A DNA stretch of 28,944 bases, from assembly GCA_964456445.1 (NCBI GenBank), contig CAYWBI010000027.1, positions 1 to 28,944 on the forward strand, given 5' to 3'. Position 1 is the stretch's first letter. Each line of letters starts with the position of its first letter. Shown here piece by piece: positions 9,379 to 17,520 of this stretch. The notes beneath the pieces are model-generated. The model saw only the letters and a program-made list of their open reading frames with translations. It had not been told where the DNA came from and did not search any database. The DNA is from CAYWBI01 sp964456445. GTDB lineage: Bacteria; Calditrichota; Calditrichia; Calditrichales; J004. The position numbers and the translations under genes were made by a program.

Positions 9379-9413
9379 CTATAGATTGGCCCAGCGAACA
9401 GCAGGACCGACCC
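9299..9413. repeat. Imperfect inverted repeat around the hydrolase 3' end
   Basis: The plus-strand arm 9299-9312 (GGTCGGTCTTGTTG) pairs with 9400-9413 (CAGCAGGACCGACC). The 14 pairs include two G-U pairs that work only in a plus-strand RNA. A nested AATCTA (9321-9326) / TAGATT (9382-9387) stem lies inside. It spans the last codons of the hydrolase gene. It could be a structured RNA, a small mobile-element remnant or chance. Confidence 0.35.
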
Positions 9414-10101
9414 ATTCCTTTAGCGGGCGGAAAAGCATTCCATGCCCCAGGCCAAGCTTTAGTTCAAGCTCTTTAAATTCCGTCAATCCCGGGCTTTTTA
9501 ACAATTTCATGTATCCCCCACAACTCCCCGCGATTATATCGGAGCTATCATAGATGTACAACACCCTTCCCCAGAAATGCACGTTGTTTTTTCGCCAATA
9601 GCCGGCCATATATTTATTACAAATTGCCATTATTACAAAGTTCAAATTCCGGTTTTTCAGAAGGCTTGAAATTAAAACTGTAATCGCCGCCCCCTTGGAA
9701 GCGCCTACCACGGTAATCCTGGACGGATTGACCCCGTACTGTATTAATGAATCAACCTGGGTGGCAACTTTTTTTGCATAGTTTGCGGGCCGCGTGTTTT
9801 TTTTACGTGCATCGCTGATTACCACAAAACCGCTGTCGGCAAAAGTCTGTAAAATTTTCCCGTATTCATACGTGCCATATTTTTCGCTTGTGGGACGGAC
9901 CCCTTGTTCTTCGATGATTCTGCCATGAAGATAGAACAGATAATTTTTAGATGTATCAACGGTGGCCGGAAGATGGTTGGAAATAGACTGGCCAAAACAG
10001 GGACTGTAAAGCAGCAGCATTAATAATAAATATCGGAGTGGAAACGGATATTTATTTTTTACTAAAGATGATTGAACGGCGGAAATTAAATTATACATCA
10101 T
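9379..10101 (-). CDS. Secreted alpha/beta-hydrolase-fold protein
   Basis: About 240 residues from ATG at 10099-10101, chosen because AAGGGGGG lies just upstream and a signal peptide follows (hydrophobic core YLLLMLLLYSPCFGQS). An earlier in-frame ATG at 10233 would add 44 basic residues inside hisIE and is unlikely. The mature part shows NYLFYLHG (possible oxyanion-side strand, HG) and VVGASKGAAITVLIS, a G-x-S-x-G nucleophile elbow (GASKG). A late LGLGHGMLF could hold the catalytic His, with an acid in YDSSDIIAG. I infer a secreted esterase or peptidase-like hydrolase; the substrate is unknown. It follows hisIE by 46 bases with no clear terminator, so it may be read through from the his operon, though it has no evident role in histidine synthesis. 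Confidence 0.78.
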   Translation of the reverse strand: MMYNLISAVQSSLVKNKYPFPLRYLLLMLLLYSPCFGQSISNHLPATVDTSKNYLFYLHGRIIEEQGVRPTSEKYGTYEYGKILQTFADSGFVVISDARKKNTRPANYAKKVATQVDSLIQYGVNPSRITVVGASKGAAITVLISSLLKNRNLNFVIMAICNKYMAGYWRKNNVHFWGRVLYIYDSSDIIAGSCGGYMKLLKSPGLTEFKELELKLGLGHGMLFRPLKEWVGPAVRWANL

Positions 10102-10147
10102 GCCCCCCCTTATTTTATGAAAGTAACTTTTATCCGTTTTTATGCCG

Positions 10148-10774
10148 TCATGAAAGGGAATCTGCTTGTTCCCCTTGTCGGGTGCTGTGACGATGTTGCA
10201 GCACATCCACCACCTGGCCCATCTCCAGCCCACAGGCCCGCCACAAAACCAGCAGGTGGTAAAGCAGGTCCGAGCTTTCTTCTTTAAGGCGGTCCATGTC
10301 GCCGGCCATGGCTTCCAAAATGGTTTCCGTGGCTTCCTCGCCCACTTTTTGCGCGATACGTTTTAGTCCGCTTTTGAACAACTGCGTGGTATAGGCGCCC
10401 TCGGGCATCTCCTGTTGACGGGATTGGATCAGGGTTTCCAATTCATTTAAAAAATCCAATTTTCCATGGTTGCGTTCATTGAAACAGGTGTCGGCCCCGC
10501 TGTGGCATACCGGGCCCTGTGGCGCAGCTTTGATAAGAAGTGTATCGCCGTCGCAATCTTCTAATATTTCCCGGAGATATAAAAAATTGCCCGATGTTTC
10601 GCCCTTTGTCCACAAGGTTTGTCGCGACCGGCTATAAAACGTCACCCGCCCGCTGTCCTCTGTTTTCTGTAGGGCCTCCCGGTTCATATAGCCCAGCATC
10701 AGCACCTTGTTTGTGCGTATATCCTGTACGATGGCAGGGATAAGCCCTTCGCCTTTTTCGAAGTTTAATTTCAT
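10148..10774 (-). CDS. hisIE: Bifunctional phosphoribosyl-AMP cyclohydrolase / phosphoribosyl-ATP pyrophosphatase
   Basis: 208 residues, close to the 203 of the E. coli fusion. The HisI half (about 1-110) has LMLGYMNREAL, TFYSRSRQTLWTKGETSGN and the metal-binding stretch DCDGDTLLIKAAPQGPVCHSGADTCF split over its C-terminal part. The HisE half (about 115-208) has KRIAQKVGEEATETILEA and the acidic ESSDLLYHLLVL typical of MazG-like pyrophosphatases. It carries out steps 2 and 3 of histidine synthesis. The start overlaps the hisF stop by 4 bases (ATGA). It is the last his gene of the operon. Confidence 0.96.
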   Translation of the reverse strand: MKLNFEKGEGLIPAIVQDIRTNKVLMLGYMNREALQKTEDSGRVTFYSRSRQTLWTKGETSGNFLYLREILEDCDGDTLLIKAAPQGPVCHSGADTCFNERNHGKLDFLNELETLIQSRQQEMPEGAYTTQLFKSGLKRIAQKVGEEATETILEAMAGDMDRLKEESSDLLYHLLVLWRACGLEMGQVVDVLQHRHSTRQGEQADSLS

Positions 10775-11526
10775 ATTCTTACCGCAACTTTCTGTTTATA
10801 TAAGTATTCTTTTAATTGGTCGATACGCATTTCATCAAAATGGAAAATTCCCGCGGCCAATGCCGCCTCGGCCCCGGATTCTAAAAATACATCGCGGAAA
10901 TGTTCAAATGTACCGGCGCCGCCCGATGCGATAACGGGGACCGGCAGACTTGTGGCCAGCTCGCGTGTAATCTCCAGCGCAAAACCATTTCTGACCCCAT
11001 CATGATCGATGGAGGTCAGCATAATTTCGCCGGCGCCGCGTTCAACGGTTTCCCGCGCCCATTGTTGTGTAACACGCCGTGCCGGTTTGGCTCCACCATA
11101 AACAAAAACCTGGTCGGTGCCTTCTACCTTTTTGGTGTCGATGGCAAGCACCAGGCATTGGCTGCCAAAGTTTTTTGCAATGTCATCAATCAGGTCCGGG
11201 CGCTGTAACGCGGCTGAATTTACGCTTACCTTATCGGCCCCGGCATCCAGTAAACGGGAAACATCCGCCACGGAACGGATACCGCCGCCTACCGTAAAGG
11301 GGATATTGATTTTGCCGGCGATGCGCCGCACCAATCCGCTAAAGGTGGCGCGCTGTTCCTGGGTGGCGCTGATATCCAAAAAAGTCAGCTCATCGGCGCC
11401 CTGCTGAACATAACGCTGCGCAAGCTCAAGCGGGTCGCCCGCATGACGCATATTGACAAAGTGCGTGCCCTTCACGGTCTGCCCGTCCTTTATATCAAGA
11501 CAGGGGATGATTCTGTGTGTTAGCAT
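10771..11526 (-). CDS. hisF: Imidazole glycerol phosphate synthase, cyclase subunit
   Basis: 251 residues, a (beta/alpha)8 barrel. The catalytic aspartates are D11 (IIPCLDIKDG) and D130 (LVLAIDTKK), as in the well-studied family members. The phosphate-binding segments TVGGGIRS (about 78-85) and VIASGGAG (C-terminal) are intact, as is LTSIDHDG. It uses ammonia from HisH to convert PRFAR into IGP and AICAR. It overlaps hisA by 7 bases and hisIE by 4. Confidence 0.97.
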   Translation of the reverse strand: MLTHRIIPCLDIKDGQTVKGTHFVNMRHAGDPLELAQRYVQQGADELTFLDISATQEQRATFSGLVRRIAGKINIPFTVGGGIRSVADVSRLLDAGADKVSVNSAALQRPDLIDDIAKNFGSQCLVLAIDTKKVEGTDQVFVYGGAKPARRVTQQWARETVERGAGEIMLTSIDHDGVRNGFALEITRELATSLPVPVIASGGAGTFEHFRDVFLESGAEAALAAGIFHFDEMRIDQLKEYLYKQKVAVRI

Positions 11527-12269
11527 AAAAACCCTTCCAAATCCTTTAGGCTTATTTTGTGTTCATAAATTGCCTTACCGATAATCACCCCGTCTATTCC
11601 GGCATCTTTCAGCCTGGTCACATCTTTCAGGGACCCAACGCCCCCGCTGGCGATGAGCTTAAGCGCGGGAAGTGATTGCCGGATTTTTGCATATAAATCC
11701 AGGGCCGGTCCGCCAAGCATACCGTCGCGTTCGATGTCCGTACAAATTACGGTGCGTAAACCGGCGCTAAAATAATTCTTTAAAAAGGGCAGAAGTTCAA
11801 TTGCCGTTTGTTCCTGCCAGCCATGAACAGCGATTTTCATGTTGCGCACATCCGCGCCGAGAATAATTTTTTCCGCACCATACTTTTGCAGCCAGCGTTG
11901 TACTTTTTCCGGTTGATGGATGGCAATGCTGCCCGCCGTTATCTGCCGGACGCCGCAGTCAAATGCGCTGTGTATATCATCGTCGCTTCGCAGGCCACCG
12001 CCAAAATCGATTTCCAGCCCGGTGCCCCCGGCGATTTTTTCCAACGTTGCGCGGTTTACAAGACGGCCCTCGCGCGCCCCGTCCAAATCAACAACATGTA
12101 GGCGTTGCAGACCCGCCTGTTCAAAGCGTTTGGCCATTTCGAGCGGATCGGTACCATACACTTTTTTCCTGTCATACGCGCCCTTGCTCAAACGCACGTA
12201 TTTCCCATCGATGATATCCATCGCGGGTATGATGGTTATTCTTTTCTTTACATTGGCCTGTTTTACCAT
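11520..12269 (-). CDS. hisA: ProFAR isomerase
   Basis: 249 residues, the half-barrel duplicate relative of HisF. Motifs are IIPAMDIIDGKYVRL (acidic catalyst), HVVDLDGA, DFGGGLRSDDD, VICTDIERDGML (second Asp) and LIASGGVGSL. It isomerises ProFAR to PRFAR, step 4 of the pathway. The ATG at 12267-12269 gives about a dozen extra residues before the usual family N-terminus, and the ribosome site is weak (AAAGAAAG). It begins 57 bases after hisH stops, one of two larger gaps inside the operon. Confidence 0.96.
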   Translation of the reverse strand: MVKQANVKKRITIIPAMDIIDGKYVRLSKGAYDRKKVYGTDPLEMAKRFEQAGLQRLHVVDLDGAREGRLVNRATLEKIAGGTGLEIDFGGGLRSDDDIHSAFDCGVRQITAGSIAIHQPEKVQRWLQKYGAEKIILGADVRNMKIAVHGWQEQTAIELLPFLKNYFSAGLRTVICTDIERDGMLGGPALDLYAKIRQSLPALKLIASGGVGSLKDVTRLKDAGIDGVIIGKAIYEHKISLKDLEGFLC

Positions 12270-12326
12270 GGTTGTCTTTCTTTAAGATTTTTTTTGCGCG
12301 CTTTGTCCGGTGGGGTTTATTCCCGC

Positions 12327-12908
12327 TTACAATGTCAGAAAATTTTTAAGGATGTGTTCCCCGACGGCGGCGCTTTTTTCCGGGTGAAACTGTACGGCGT
12401 AGAAATTGTCGCGCTGCACCGCGGCGGAAAAGGGCAGGATATAATCCGTTGTGGCCGTCGTACAGGCAAGCGGCTCCAGATAATAGCTGTGCACGAAATA
12501 GACAAAGCTGTTTTCCGCAACGTCTTTAAATAAGCGGCCCTTTAACCCGCGGATGGTATTCCAGCCCATGTGTGGCACCTTGCGTTTTGGAGGAAACTTT
12601 TTAATACGCCCCGAGATAAGCCCCAACCCCCCGGCATTGTTTTCATCCGTGGAATCCGCCATCAATTGTAAACCGAGGCAAATACCCAAAAGCGGTTGTT
12701 TAAGTTCCTTCAACAGGGCGTCGAGCCCACGTTCCCGAAGATAATGCATGGCCGTGCTTGCCTCGCCCTGGCCGGGAAAGATCACCTTGTCCGCGTCTTT
12801 AATACGTTGAGGGTCGTCGCTTACCACCGCATCAAAGCCCAGACGTTGCACGGCCAATTTTACCGAAAGCGTGTTGCCTGCATTGTAGCGAACAATAACA
12901 ATTTTCAT
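12327..12908 (-). CDS. hisH: Imidazole glycerol phosphate synthase, glutamine amidotransferase subunit
   Basis: 193 residues, a class I glutamine amidotransferase. The nucleophile Cys77 is in PLLGICLGLQ. FPGQGEAST supplies the oxyanion strand, PHMGWNTI is a family hallmark, and AVQFHPEKS near residue 174 carries the catalytic His and Glu. It releases ammonia for HisF. The ATG overlaps the hisB stop (ATGA), so translation is probably coupled. Confidence 0.97.
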   Translation of the reverse strand: MKIVIVRYNAGNTLSVKLAVQRLGFDAVVSDDPQRIKDADKVIFPGQGEASTAMHYLRERGLDALLKELKQPLLGICLGLQLMADSTDENNAGGLGLISGRIKKFPPKRKVPHMGWNTIRGLKGRLFKDVAENSFVYFVHSYYLEPLACTTATTDYILPFSAAVQRDNFYAVQFHPEKSAAVGEHILKNFLTL

Positions 12909-13996
12909 AATATGCCTTTTGTGCTGGGGATGGATTTAAGGACGCCGTCCCTTTTTACGGCCATCTTTATCGCCTGTGCCCAGGCCTTAAAAATACTTTC
13001 AATTTTGTGGTGCTCATTTTCTCCATCTACGGTGATGTTCAGGGTACAGCCGGCGCTATCGGAGAAAGACTTGAAAAAGTGGAAGAACATTTCAGTTGGC
13101 ATATCGCCAATCTTCTCGCGTTTAAAAGTAGCGTTCCAGACCAGCCAGGGACGCCCGGAAAAATCGATGGCCACTTGGGCCAGGGCCTCGTCCATGGGGA
13201 GCAAAAAACCGAAACGCTGCATGCCTTTTTTATTGCCCATGGCCCGGCGCATTGCAGCGCCCAGCGCCAGGGCGGTATCCTCAATGGTATGGTGTTCATC
13301 TACATGCAGGTCACCAACAGTTTGGATGCTGATATCCATGCCGGAATGTCGCGCCAACTGTTCAAGCATATGATCAAAAAACCCCAGCCCGGTAGAAATT
13401 TTTGCCCGGCCACTACCATCGAGATTAATTTCCGCCTTGATGGCGGTTTCACTGGTTTTGCGTTCAATAGCCGCAAAACGTGGAGACCGGCACAAATGAT
13501 CGCTGATTTTTGTCCAGCTATCCGTACATAATTCTGCAGGTACTTCCGGTTTTTCACCGAGGATAATGGCTTTGCATCCCAAATTTTGCGCCAATTGAGC
13601 ATCGCTTAGACGGTCGCCGATCACATAGCAGGCAGGGAGGTCATAGTCGCCCTGCATATAAGATGTCAACAAAGCCGTGCCCGGTTTTCGGGTTGGCGCG
13701 TTCTCCCGCGGGAAGCTGCGATCGATTAAAATATCCGAAAACACGATCCCTTCGCCCTTAAGGATGTCGAGCATCAGATGTTGCACCGGCCAAAAGGTGT
13801 TTTCCGGGAAGGAGGCCGTGCCCAGACCATCCTGATTGCTGACCATCACCAGTTCAAAATCCGTCTCATGTACGATTTTAGCCAATGCGCCGATCACACC
13901 TGGGTAAAACTTCATCTTTTCAAAACTGTCCACCTGTTCGTCCGCCGGTTCAAGCAGGATGGTGCCGTCACGATCGATAAATAAAACTTTTTTCAT
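12905..13996 (-). CDS. hisB: Bifunctional histidinol-phosphatase / imidazoleglycerol-phosphate dehydratase
   Basis: 363 residues from ATG at 13994-13996, chosen because GAAGGA lies 8 bases upstream and the HAD motif begins at once. An upstream in-frame ATG (14032) would add 12 residues lacking family similarity. The N-terminal half is a HAD phosphatase (LFIDRDGTIL, VSNQDGLGT, CYVIGDRLSDAQLA). The C-terminal half is IGP dehydratase (STGLGFFDHMLEQLARH, DLHVDEHHTIEDTALALG, EHHKIESIFKAWA) with the metal-binding HH motifs intact. It catalyses steps 6 and 8. The two-domain form is typical of enterobacteria and some other groups. It lies 98 bases after hisC with a hairpin between them and overlaps hisH by 4 bases. 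Confidence 0.96.
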   Translation of the reverse strand: MKKVLFIDRDGTILLEPADEQVDSFEKMKFYPGVIGALAKIVHETDFELVMVSNQDGLGTASFPENTFWPVQHLMLDILKGEGIVFSDILIDRSFPRENAPTRKPGTALLTSYMQGDYDLPACYVIGDRLSDAQLAQNLGCKAIILGEKPEVPAELCTDSWTKISDHLCRSPRFAAIERKTSETAIKAEINLDGSGRAKISTGLGFFDHMLEQLARHSGMDISIQTVGDLHVDEHHTIEDTALALGAAMRRAMGNKKGMQRFGFLLPMDEALAQVAIDFSGRPWLVWNATFKREKIGDMPTEMFFHFFKSFSDSAGCTLNITVDGENEHHKIESIFKAWAQAIKMAVKRDGVLKSIPSTKGIL

Positions 13997-14053
13997 TTTC
14001 TGCGTCCTTCCCGATAGCCCTGCCCGGATCATGGACTATCCGTTTTAATATAG

Positions 14054-14077
14054 AGGCCCGTCCCGTATCCCGGGCCT
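14054..14077 (-). promoter_or_regulatory. Hairpin in the hisC-hisB intergenic gap
   Basis: A perfect 7-base stem, AGGCCCG (14054-14060) with CGGGCCT (14071-14077), and a 10-base loop. No U-tract follows on the minus strand (CTATATTAAAA), so it is not a standard terminator. It could be an mRNA processing or stability element; function is not shown. Confidence 0.4.
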
Positions 14078-14094
14078 GTAAACAAGTTAACTCC

Positions 14095-15144
14095 TTATCT
14101 CCGCTGAAATTTGTTCATTGCCTTTAGCAGAGCGCTATTTTCTTCGACCGTTCCAACGCTAACCCGTAAACAGTTTGTACATAGGGGCAGGCTGGAACGG
14201 TTACGGATCAACACGCCCTCATTACGGAGAAAACGGTACAGGGCGTTGGCGTCATGGCTTCTAAAAAGCAAAAAGTTTGCATCCGATGGGAAAACTTTTG
14301 CAATAAAGGGTAAAACTTCCAGTTGCCCAGCCAGTTTTTTCCGCCCGTCAATTATCGTCTTTACCATTTTTTTCAGTTTAGCTGAATCTTTTATGGCGCT
14401 TAGGGCGGTTTGCTGGGTCAGTTGATTTACATTGTAGGGATATTTTATTTTATTAAGAATATGAATAAGCGGCGGGGCGCCATAGGCCATGCCTAAACGT
14501 ATGCCGGCCAGCCCCCAGGCTTTGGAAAAGGTTTGCAGAACAACCAAATTTTGGAATTTATTCTGTTGATAAAGCCAGCTTTGTGTTTCGGCAAAATCAA
14601 CATAGGCCTCGTCGATAACCACCAGCCCGGTAAATTGCCGTAAAATATTTTCGACGGTTTCTTTTTGCAGAAGATTTCCGGTCGGGTTGTTGGGCGAGCA
14701 CAGAAATATCAATTTTGTTTCAGGACGGACCGCATTCAGGACAGCGGGACCATTCAGGGAAAAGTCACTGTTTAGCAGTACCTGGTCCACGGCCACAGCA
14801 TTGATTTCGGCACAGACCTTATACATCCCGTAAGAAGGCGCGGTGATAAGTATGCGCCCGCTGCCCGGTTCGCAGAAGGCACGGATCAACAGATCAATGG
14901 CTTCATCGCTCCCGTTACCAAGAAATATGTGATTGACAGCGATATTCTTTAAGCTGGCCAATTTCTGTTTTACTGCTATCTGCAGCGGATCGGGATACCG
15001 GTTCAGGCCATCGGTGCCGATGCTGCCCAAACCATTTTCGTTGGCGTCTAAAAAGACGCCGTCATCAATGCCGTGCTCTTCCCGCGCAGAGCGGTAGGGC
15101 TGTAAAGCGCGGATGTTTTCACGTAGCAATTGTTCCCAGTTCAT
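14095..15144 (-). CDS. hisC: Histidinol-phosphate aminotransferase
   Basis: 349 residues, a fold-type I PLP enzyme. Recognisable blocks are FLDANEN near the N-terminus, FLGNGSDEAIDLL (about 74-86), SPNNPTGNLL (about 150-159), LVVIDEAYVDF (Asp for the PLP pyridine) and TFSKAWGLAGIRLG, with PLP-binding Lys208. A late Arg (LRVSVGT) should bind the substrate carboxylate or phosphate. It transaminates imidazole acetol phosphate using glutamate, step 7. Its ATG overlaps the hisD stop by 4 bases. Confidence 0.97.
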   Translation of the reverse strand: MNWEQLLRENIRALQPYRSAREEHGIDDGVFLDANENGLGSIGTDGLNRYPDPLQIAVKQKLASLKNIAVNHIFLGNGSDEAIDLLIRAFCEPGSGRILITAPSYGMYKVCAEINAVAVDQVLLNSDFSLNGPAVLNAVRPETKLIFLCSPNNPTGNLLQKETVENILRQFTGLVVIDEAYVDFAETQSWLYQQNKFQNLVVLQTFSKAWGLAGIRLGMAYGAPPLIHILNKIKYPYNVNQLTQQTALSAIKDSAKLKKMVKTIIDGRKKLAGQLEVLPFIAKVFPSDANFLLFRSHDANALYRFLRNEGVLIRNRSSLPLCTNCLRVSVGTVEENSALLKAMNKFQRR

Positions 15145-16436
15145 AAACTTGGGCCTTTCATTTGCTTCAGGCGGATTTCCACCGCCCGGGCATGTCCTTT
15201 TAAATCTTCGTCTTCGGCCATCCTTATTATATGTGGCCCGATTGTCTGTAAACCCTGTTTAGTGATCTCCTGATAGGTGATACGTTTTAGAAACGCGGAT
15301 AACGAGACCCCGCTGTAGCTGCGGGCATATCCGGCAGTGGGCAGGGTGTGGTTTGTACCGGAGGCGTAATCACCGGCTGCCTCAGGCGTATATGGGCCTA
15401 TGAAAACGGACCCGGCGTTTTTCACGTTATTTACAAACTCCCTGGGATGCTGCAATACAACGATCAAATGTTCCGGGGCATAGCTGTTGACCGCCCACAG
15501 TAGTTGTGCGTTATCGTGCAGCGCAATTATTTTACTGTTTTGTAAAGCGGAGCCTGCAATATCTGCCCTGGGCAAATCCCCGAGCTGTTTAGAAACTTCA
15601 ATAAATACTTGTTCGGCAAGGGTCTCGCTTGTGGTCAGTAACACGGTTTGGGAGTCCGGGCCATGTTCCGCCTGCGAGAGCAGGTCGGAAGCGATAAAGG
15701 CCGCATTCGCGCTTTCATCGGCGATGACCATAACTTCCGATGGCCCGGCCGGCAAGTCAATGGCCACGCCCGCCCACTGGGCCAATTGTTTGGCTGCAAA
15801 TACATAGCGGTTTCCCGGACCAAAAATCTTATCTACTTTTGCTATGGACGCCGTGCCATAGGTTAAAGCAGCAATGGCCTGAGCGCCCCCGAGTTTATAC
15901 ACCGTGCCGATTCCACAAAGTTGGGCCGCATATAATATCGCCGGGTGTACCTTGCCCGTTTTATCGGGGGGCGTACATAAAACCACCTGTTCACAACCGG
16001 CTAGTTGGGCCGGAATTCCCAACATCAATACCGTGGAGAATAACGGGGCCGTACCGCCCGGTATATATAAACCAACATGATCGATCGGCTTCCATTCCCA
16101 CCAGCAATTGACGCCTGGCTGGGTTTCAATTTTTCCTGCCACGGGGCGGCCTGCATCGTGGAATAAACGGATATTTCGGTAGGCGGTTGCCATGGCGCTT
16201 TTTAACTCCGCCGACAGCAGATGTTCTGCGCTGTTGATTTCATCCTTAGAAACCCGGAACTGCTCCGGGGAGATTCCGTCAAATTTCAGGGTAAAACGCT
16301 TTAGCGCCTCATCCCCGTCACGGGCAACTTCCTGCATAATGGCGCTTGTCTGACGGCGTATCCCGGTTGTGTCCCGTGCCGGGCGCAACAGCAGCTTTTC
16401 CAATTGGGCCATTGCTGGATATTTTATAATTTCCAT
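15141..16436 (-). CDS. hisD: Histidinol dehydrogenase
   Basis: 431 residues, near the usual 430-440. Motifs are PGGTAPLFSTVLMLGIPA, KLGGAQAIAALTYGT, KIFGPGNRYVFAAK, DLPAGPSEVMVIAD, LLSQAEHGPDSQTVLL (zinc and catalytic region) and NSYAPEHLIV. It oxidises L-histidinol to L-histidine with NAD and zinc, the last two steps. It lies 24 bases after hisG with AAAGG upstream of its ATG. Confidence 0.97.
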   Translation of the reverse strand: MEIIKYPAMAQLEKLLLRPARDTTGIRRQTSAIMQEVARDGDEALKRFTLKFDGISPEQFRVSKDEINSAEHLLSAELKSAMATAYRNIRLFHDAGRPVAGKIETQPGVNCWWEWKPIDHVGLYIPGGTAPLFSTVLMLGIPAQLAGCEQVVLCTPPDKTGKVHPAILYAAQLCGIGTVYKLGGAQAIAALTYGTASIAKVDKIFGPGNRYVFAAKQLAQWAGVAIDLPAGPSEVMVIADESANAAFIASDLLSQAEHGPDSQTVLLTTSETLAEQVFIEVSKQLGDLPRADIAGSALQNSKIIALHDNAQLLWAVNSYAPEHLIVVLQHPREFVNNVKNAGSVFIGPYTPEAAGDYASGTNHTLPTAGYARSYSGVSLSAFLKRITYQEITKQGLQTIGPHIIRMAEDEDLKGHARAVEIRLKQMKGPSL

Positions 16437-16460
16437 CTCTTACGTACCTTTATTAAAGTT

Positions 16461-17315
16461 TTAGATGATCATTTTTTCGATGGGCACGATCAAAATGCCT
16501 TCCGCTCCCAGGGCGCCAAGCTGCTCGATGTTTTCCCAGAAGTCGTCTTCATCGATTACCGAGTGCATGGAACTCCAGCCCTGGCGGACCAGTGGTAAAA
16601 TAGATGGGCTGTTCATACCGGGCAATAATTTGCTTATCTTTTCGATGGCGTTGTTGGGCGCATTTAGCAGGATATACTTTGAATTGGCGGCCTTGCGGAC
16701 AGCGTTTATACGAAAACGTAATTTTTCCAAAAGCGCATTTCGGTCTTTGGGCAAATCCGTTCCAGCAATCAATACCGCTTCCGAGTCTATAACTTTTTCG
16801 ACTTCTTTTAATCCGTTGCTCAACAAAGTACTGCCCGTGCTTACAATATCAAAAATCGCATCCGCCATGCCGATGCCCGGGGTTATCTCCACCGAACCAC
16901 TTATTTCCTGAATCTCTGCCCGGATGTTTTGCTTGTTTAAAAATGCCTGCAGTATATTGGGATAGGAGGTGGCCAGGCGTTTGCCCGCCAAATCCTGGAT
17001 AGAGTGATAAGCCGTTTCGCGGGGCAGGGCGATAGACATACGGCAGCGTCCAAAACCAAGATGGTCTTTGATTTCAACCTGTTTTTCTTTCTCCAGCAGA
17101 ACATTTTCCCCCACAATACCGATATCTGCCACGGCATCGGCCACACATTCGGGGATATCGTCATCTCTTAAAAAGAGTACTTGTAAGGGGAAATTTTGCG
17201 CTGTGGCTTTTAATGTACCGTTGCGCGGCGCATTTAATTTGATCCCGCAATCTTTTAATAGCTCAAAAGATTTGTCGCTAAGACGACCTGATTTCTGTAT
17301 GGCAAGGGTAAGCAT
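16461..17315 (-). CDS. hisG: ATP phosphoribosyltransferase, long form
   Basis: 284 residues, the long HisG type that works without HisZ. The N-terminal catalytic lobes have LTLAIQKSGRLS, ADIGIVGENVLLE, RMSIALPR and the phosphoribosyl-binding DIVSTGSTLLSNGLKEV. The C-terminal 75 residues (NAPNNAIEKISKLLPGM ... WSSMHSVIDEDDFWENIEQLGALGAEGILIVPIEKM) form the regulatory domain that usually binds histidine for feedback inhibition. It commits ATP and PRPP to histidine synthesis. It has a good ribosome site (AAGGAAG) and follows the leader-attenuator by 26 bases, so its expression should respond to His-tRNA charging. Confidence 0.97.
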   Translation of the reverse strand: MLTLAIQKSGRLSDKSFELLKDCGIKLNAPRNGTLKATAQNFPLQVLFLRDDDIPECVADAVADIGIVGENVLLEKEKQVEIKDHLGFGRCRMSIALPRETAYHSIQDLAGKRLATSYPNILQAFLNKQNIRAEIQEISGSVEITPGIGMADAIFDIVSTGSTLLSNGLKEVEKVIDSEAVLIAGTDLPKDRNALLEKLRFRINAVRKAANSKYILLNAPNNAIEKISKLLPGMNSPSILPLVRQGWSSMHSVIDEDDFWENIEQLGALGAEGILIVPIEKMII

Positions 17316-17341
17316 ATTCTTCCTTCGTTTCGGTTTTGGGT

Positions 17342-17375
17342 AAAAAAAAAGCCCGGTTCACATGGAACCAGGCTT
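17342..17375 (-). terminator. his attenuator (rho-independent terminator)
   Basis: The minus-strand RNA forms a 10-base stem (AGCCUGGUUC with GAACCGGGCU, one G-U pair, arms at 17365-17374 and 17350-17359) around a 5-base loop. A run of at least eight U follows. It lies between the leader peptide stop and hisG, the right place for transcription attenuation. A possible competing pairing is GCATGG in the leader (about 17423-17428) with CCATGT at the terminator loop (about 17360-17365). The full antiterminator was not resolved. Confidence 0.88.
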
Positions 17376-17408
17376 AAAAGATTATATCAAATTTTTATTT
17401 CGGATATA

Positions 17409-17489
17409 TCATTCCCTTTCTCCCATGCAAAATAATTGCAGGATAGCATGATGATGCGGATGATGATGCAGAAAGGAAAAAATATTCAT
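17409..17489 (-). CDS. hisL: his operon leader peptide
   Basis: A 26-codon open frame, ATG at 17487-17489 and TGA at 17409-17411. It begins MNIFSFL, then carries six His codons (all CAT) as HHHPHHH, and ends CMGERE. The repeated CAT looks like a microsatellite but is the diagnostic His run of a histidine leader peptide. An in-frame ATG two codons upstream (17493-17495) is an alternative start. Stalling of the ribosome at the His codons when charged His-tRNA is scarce would favour an antiterminator and let transcription enter hisG. The stop is about 34 bases ahead of the terminator stem. Identification rests on the His run, position, promoter and terminator together. Confidence 0.9.
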   Translation of the reverse strand: MNIFSFLHHHPHHHAILQLFCMGERE

Positions 17490-17520
17490 GGACATTTCAT
17501 TTTTTATTCTTGTTTTAGCG

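Noticed and set aside
10102..10233. Extra 44-residue N-terminus for the hydrolase and 12 extra residues for HisB (13997-14032)
   Set aside because: They precede a clear signal peptide or HAD motif that has its own ribosome binding site, and they overlap hisIE or lack homology.
17448..17471. ATG/CAT triplet repeat resembling a microsatellite
   Set aside because: On the minus strand it is the in-frame His codon run of the his leader peptide.
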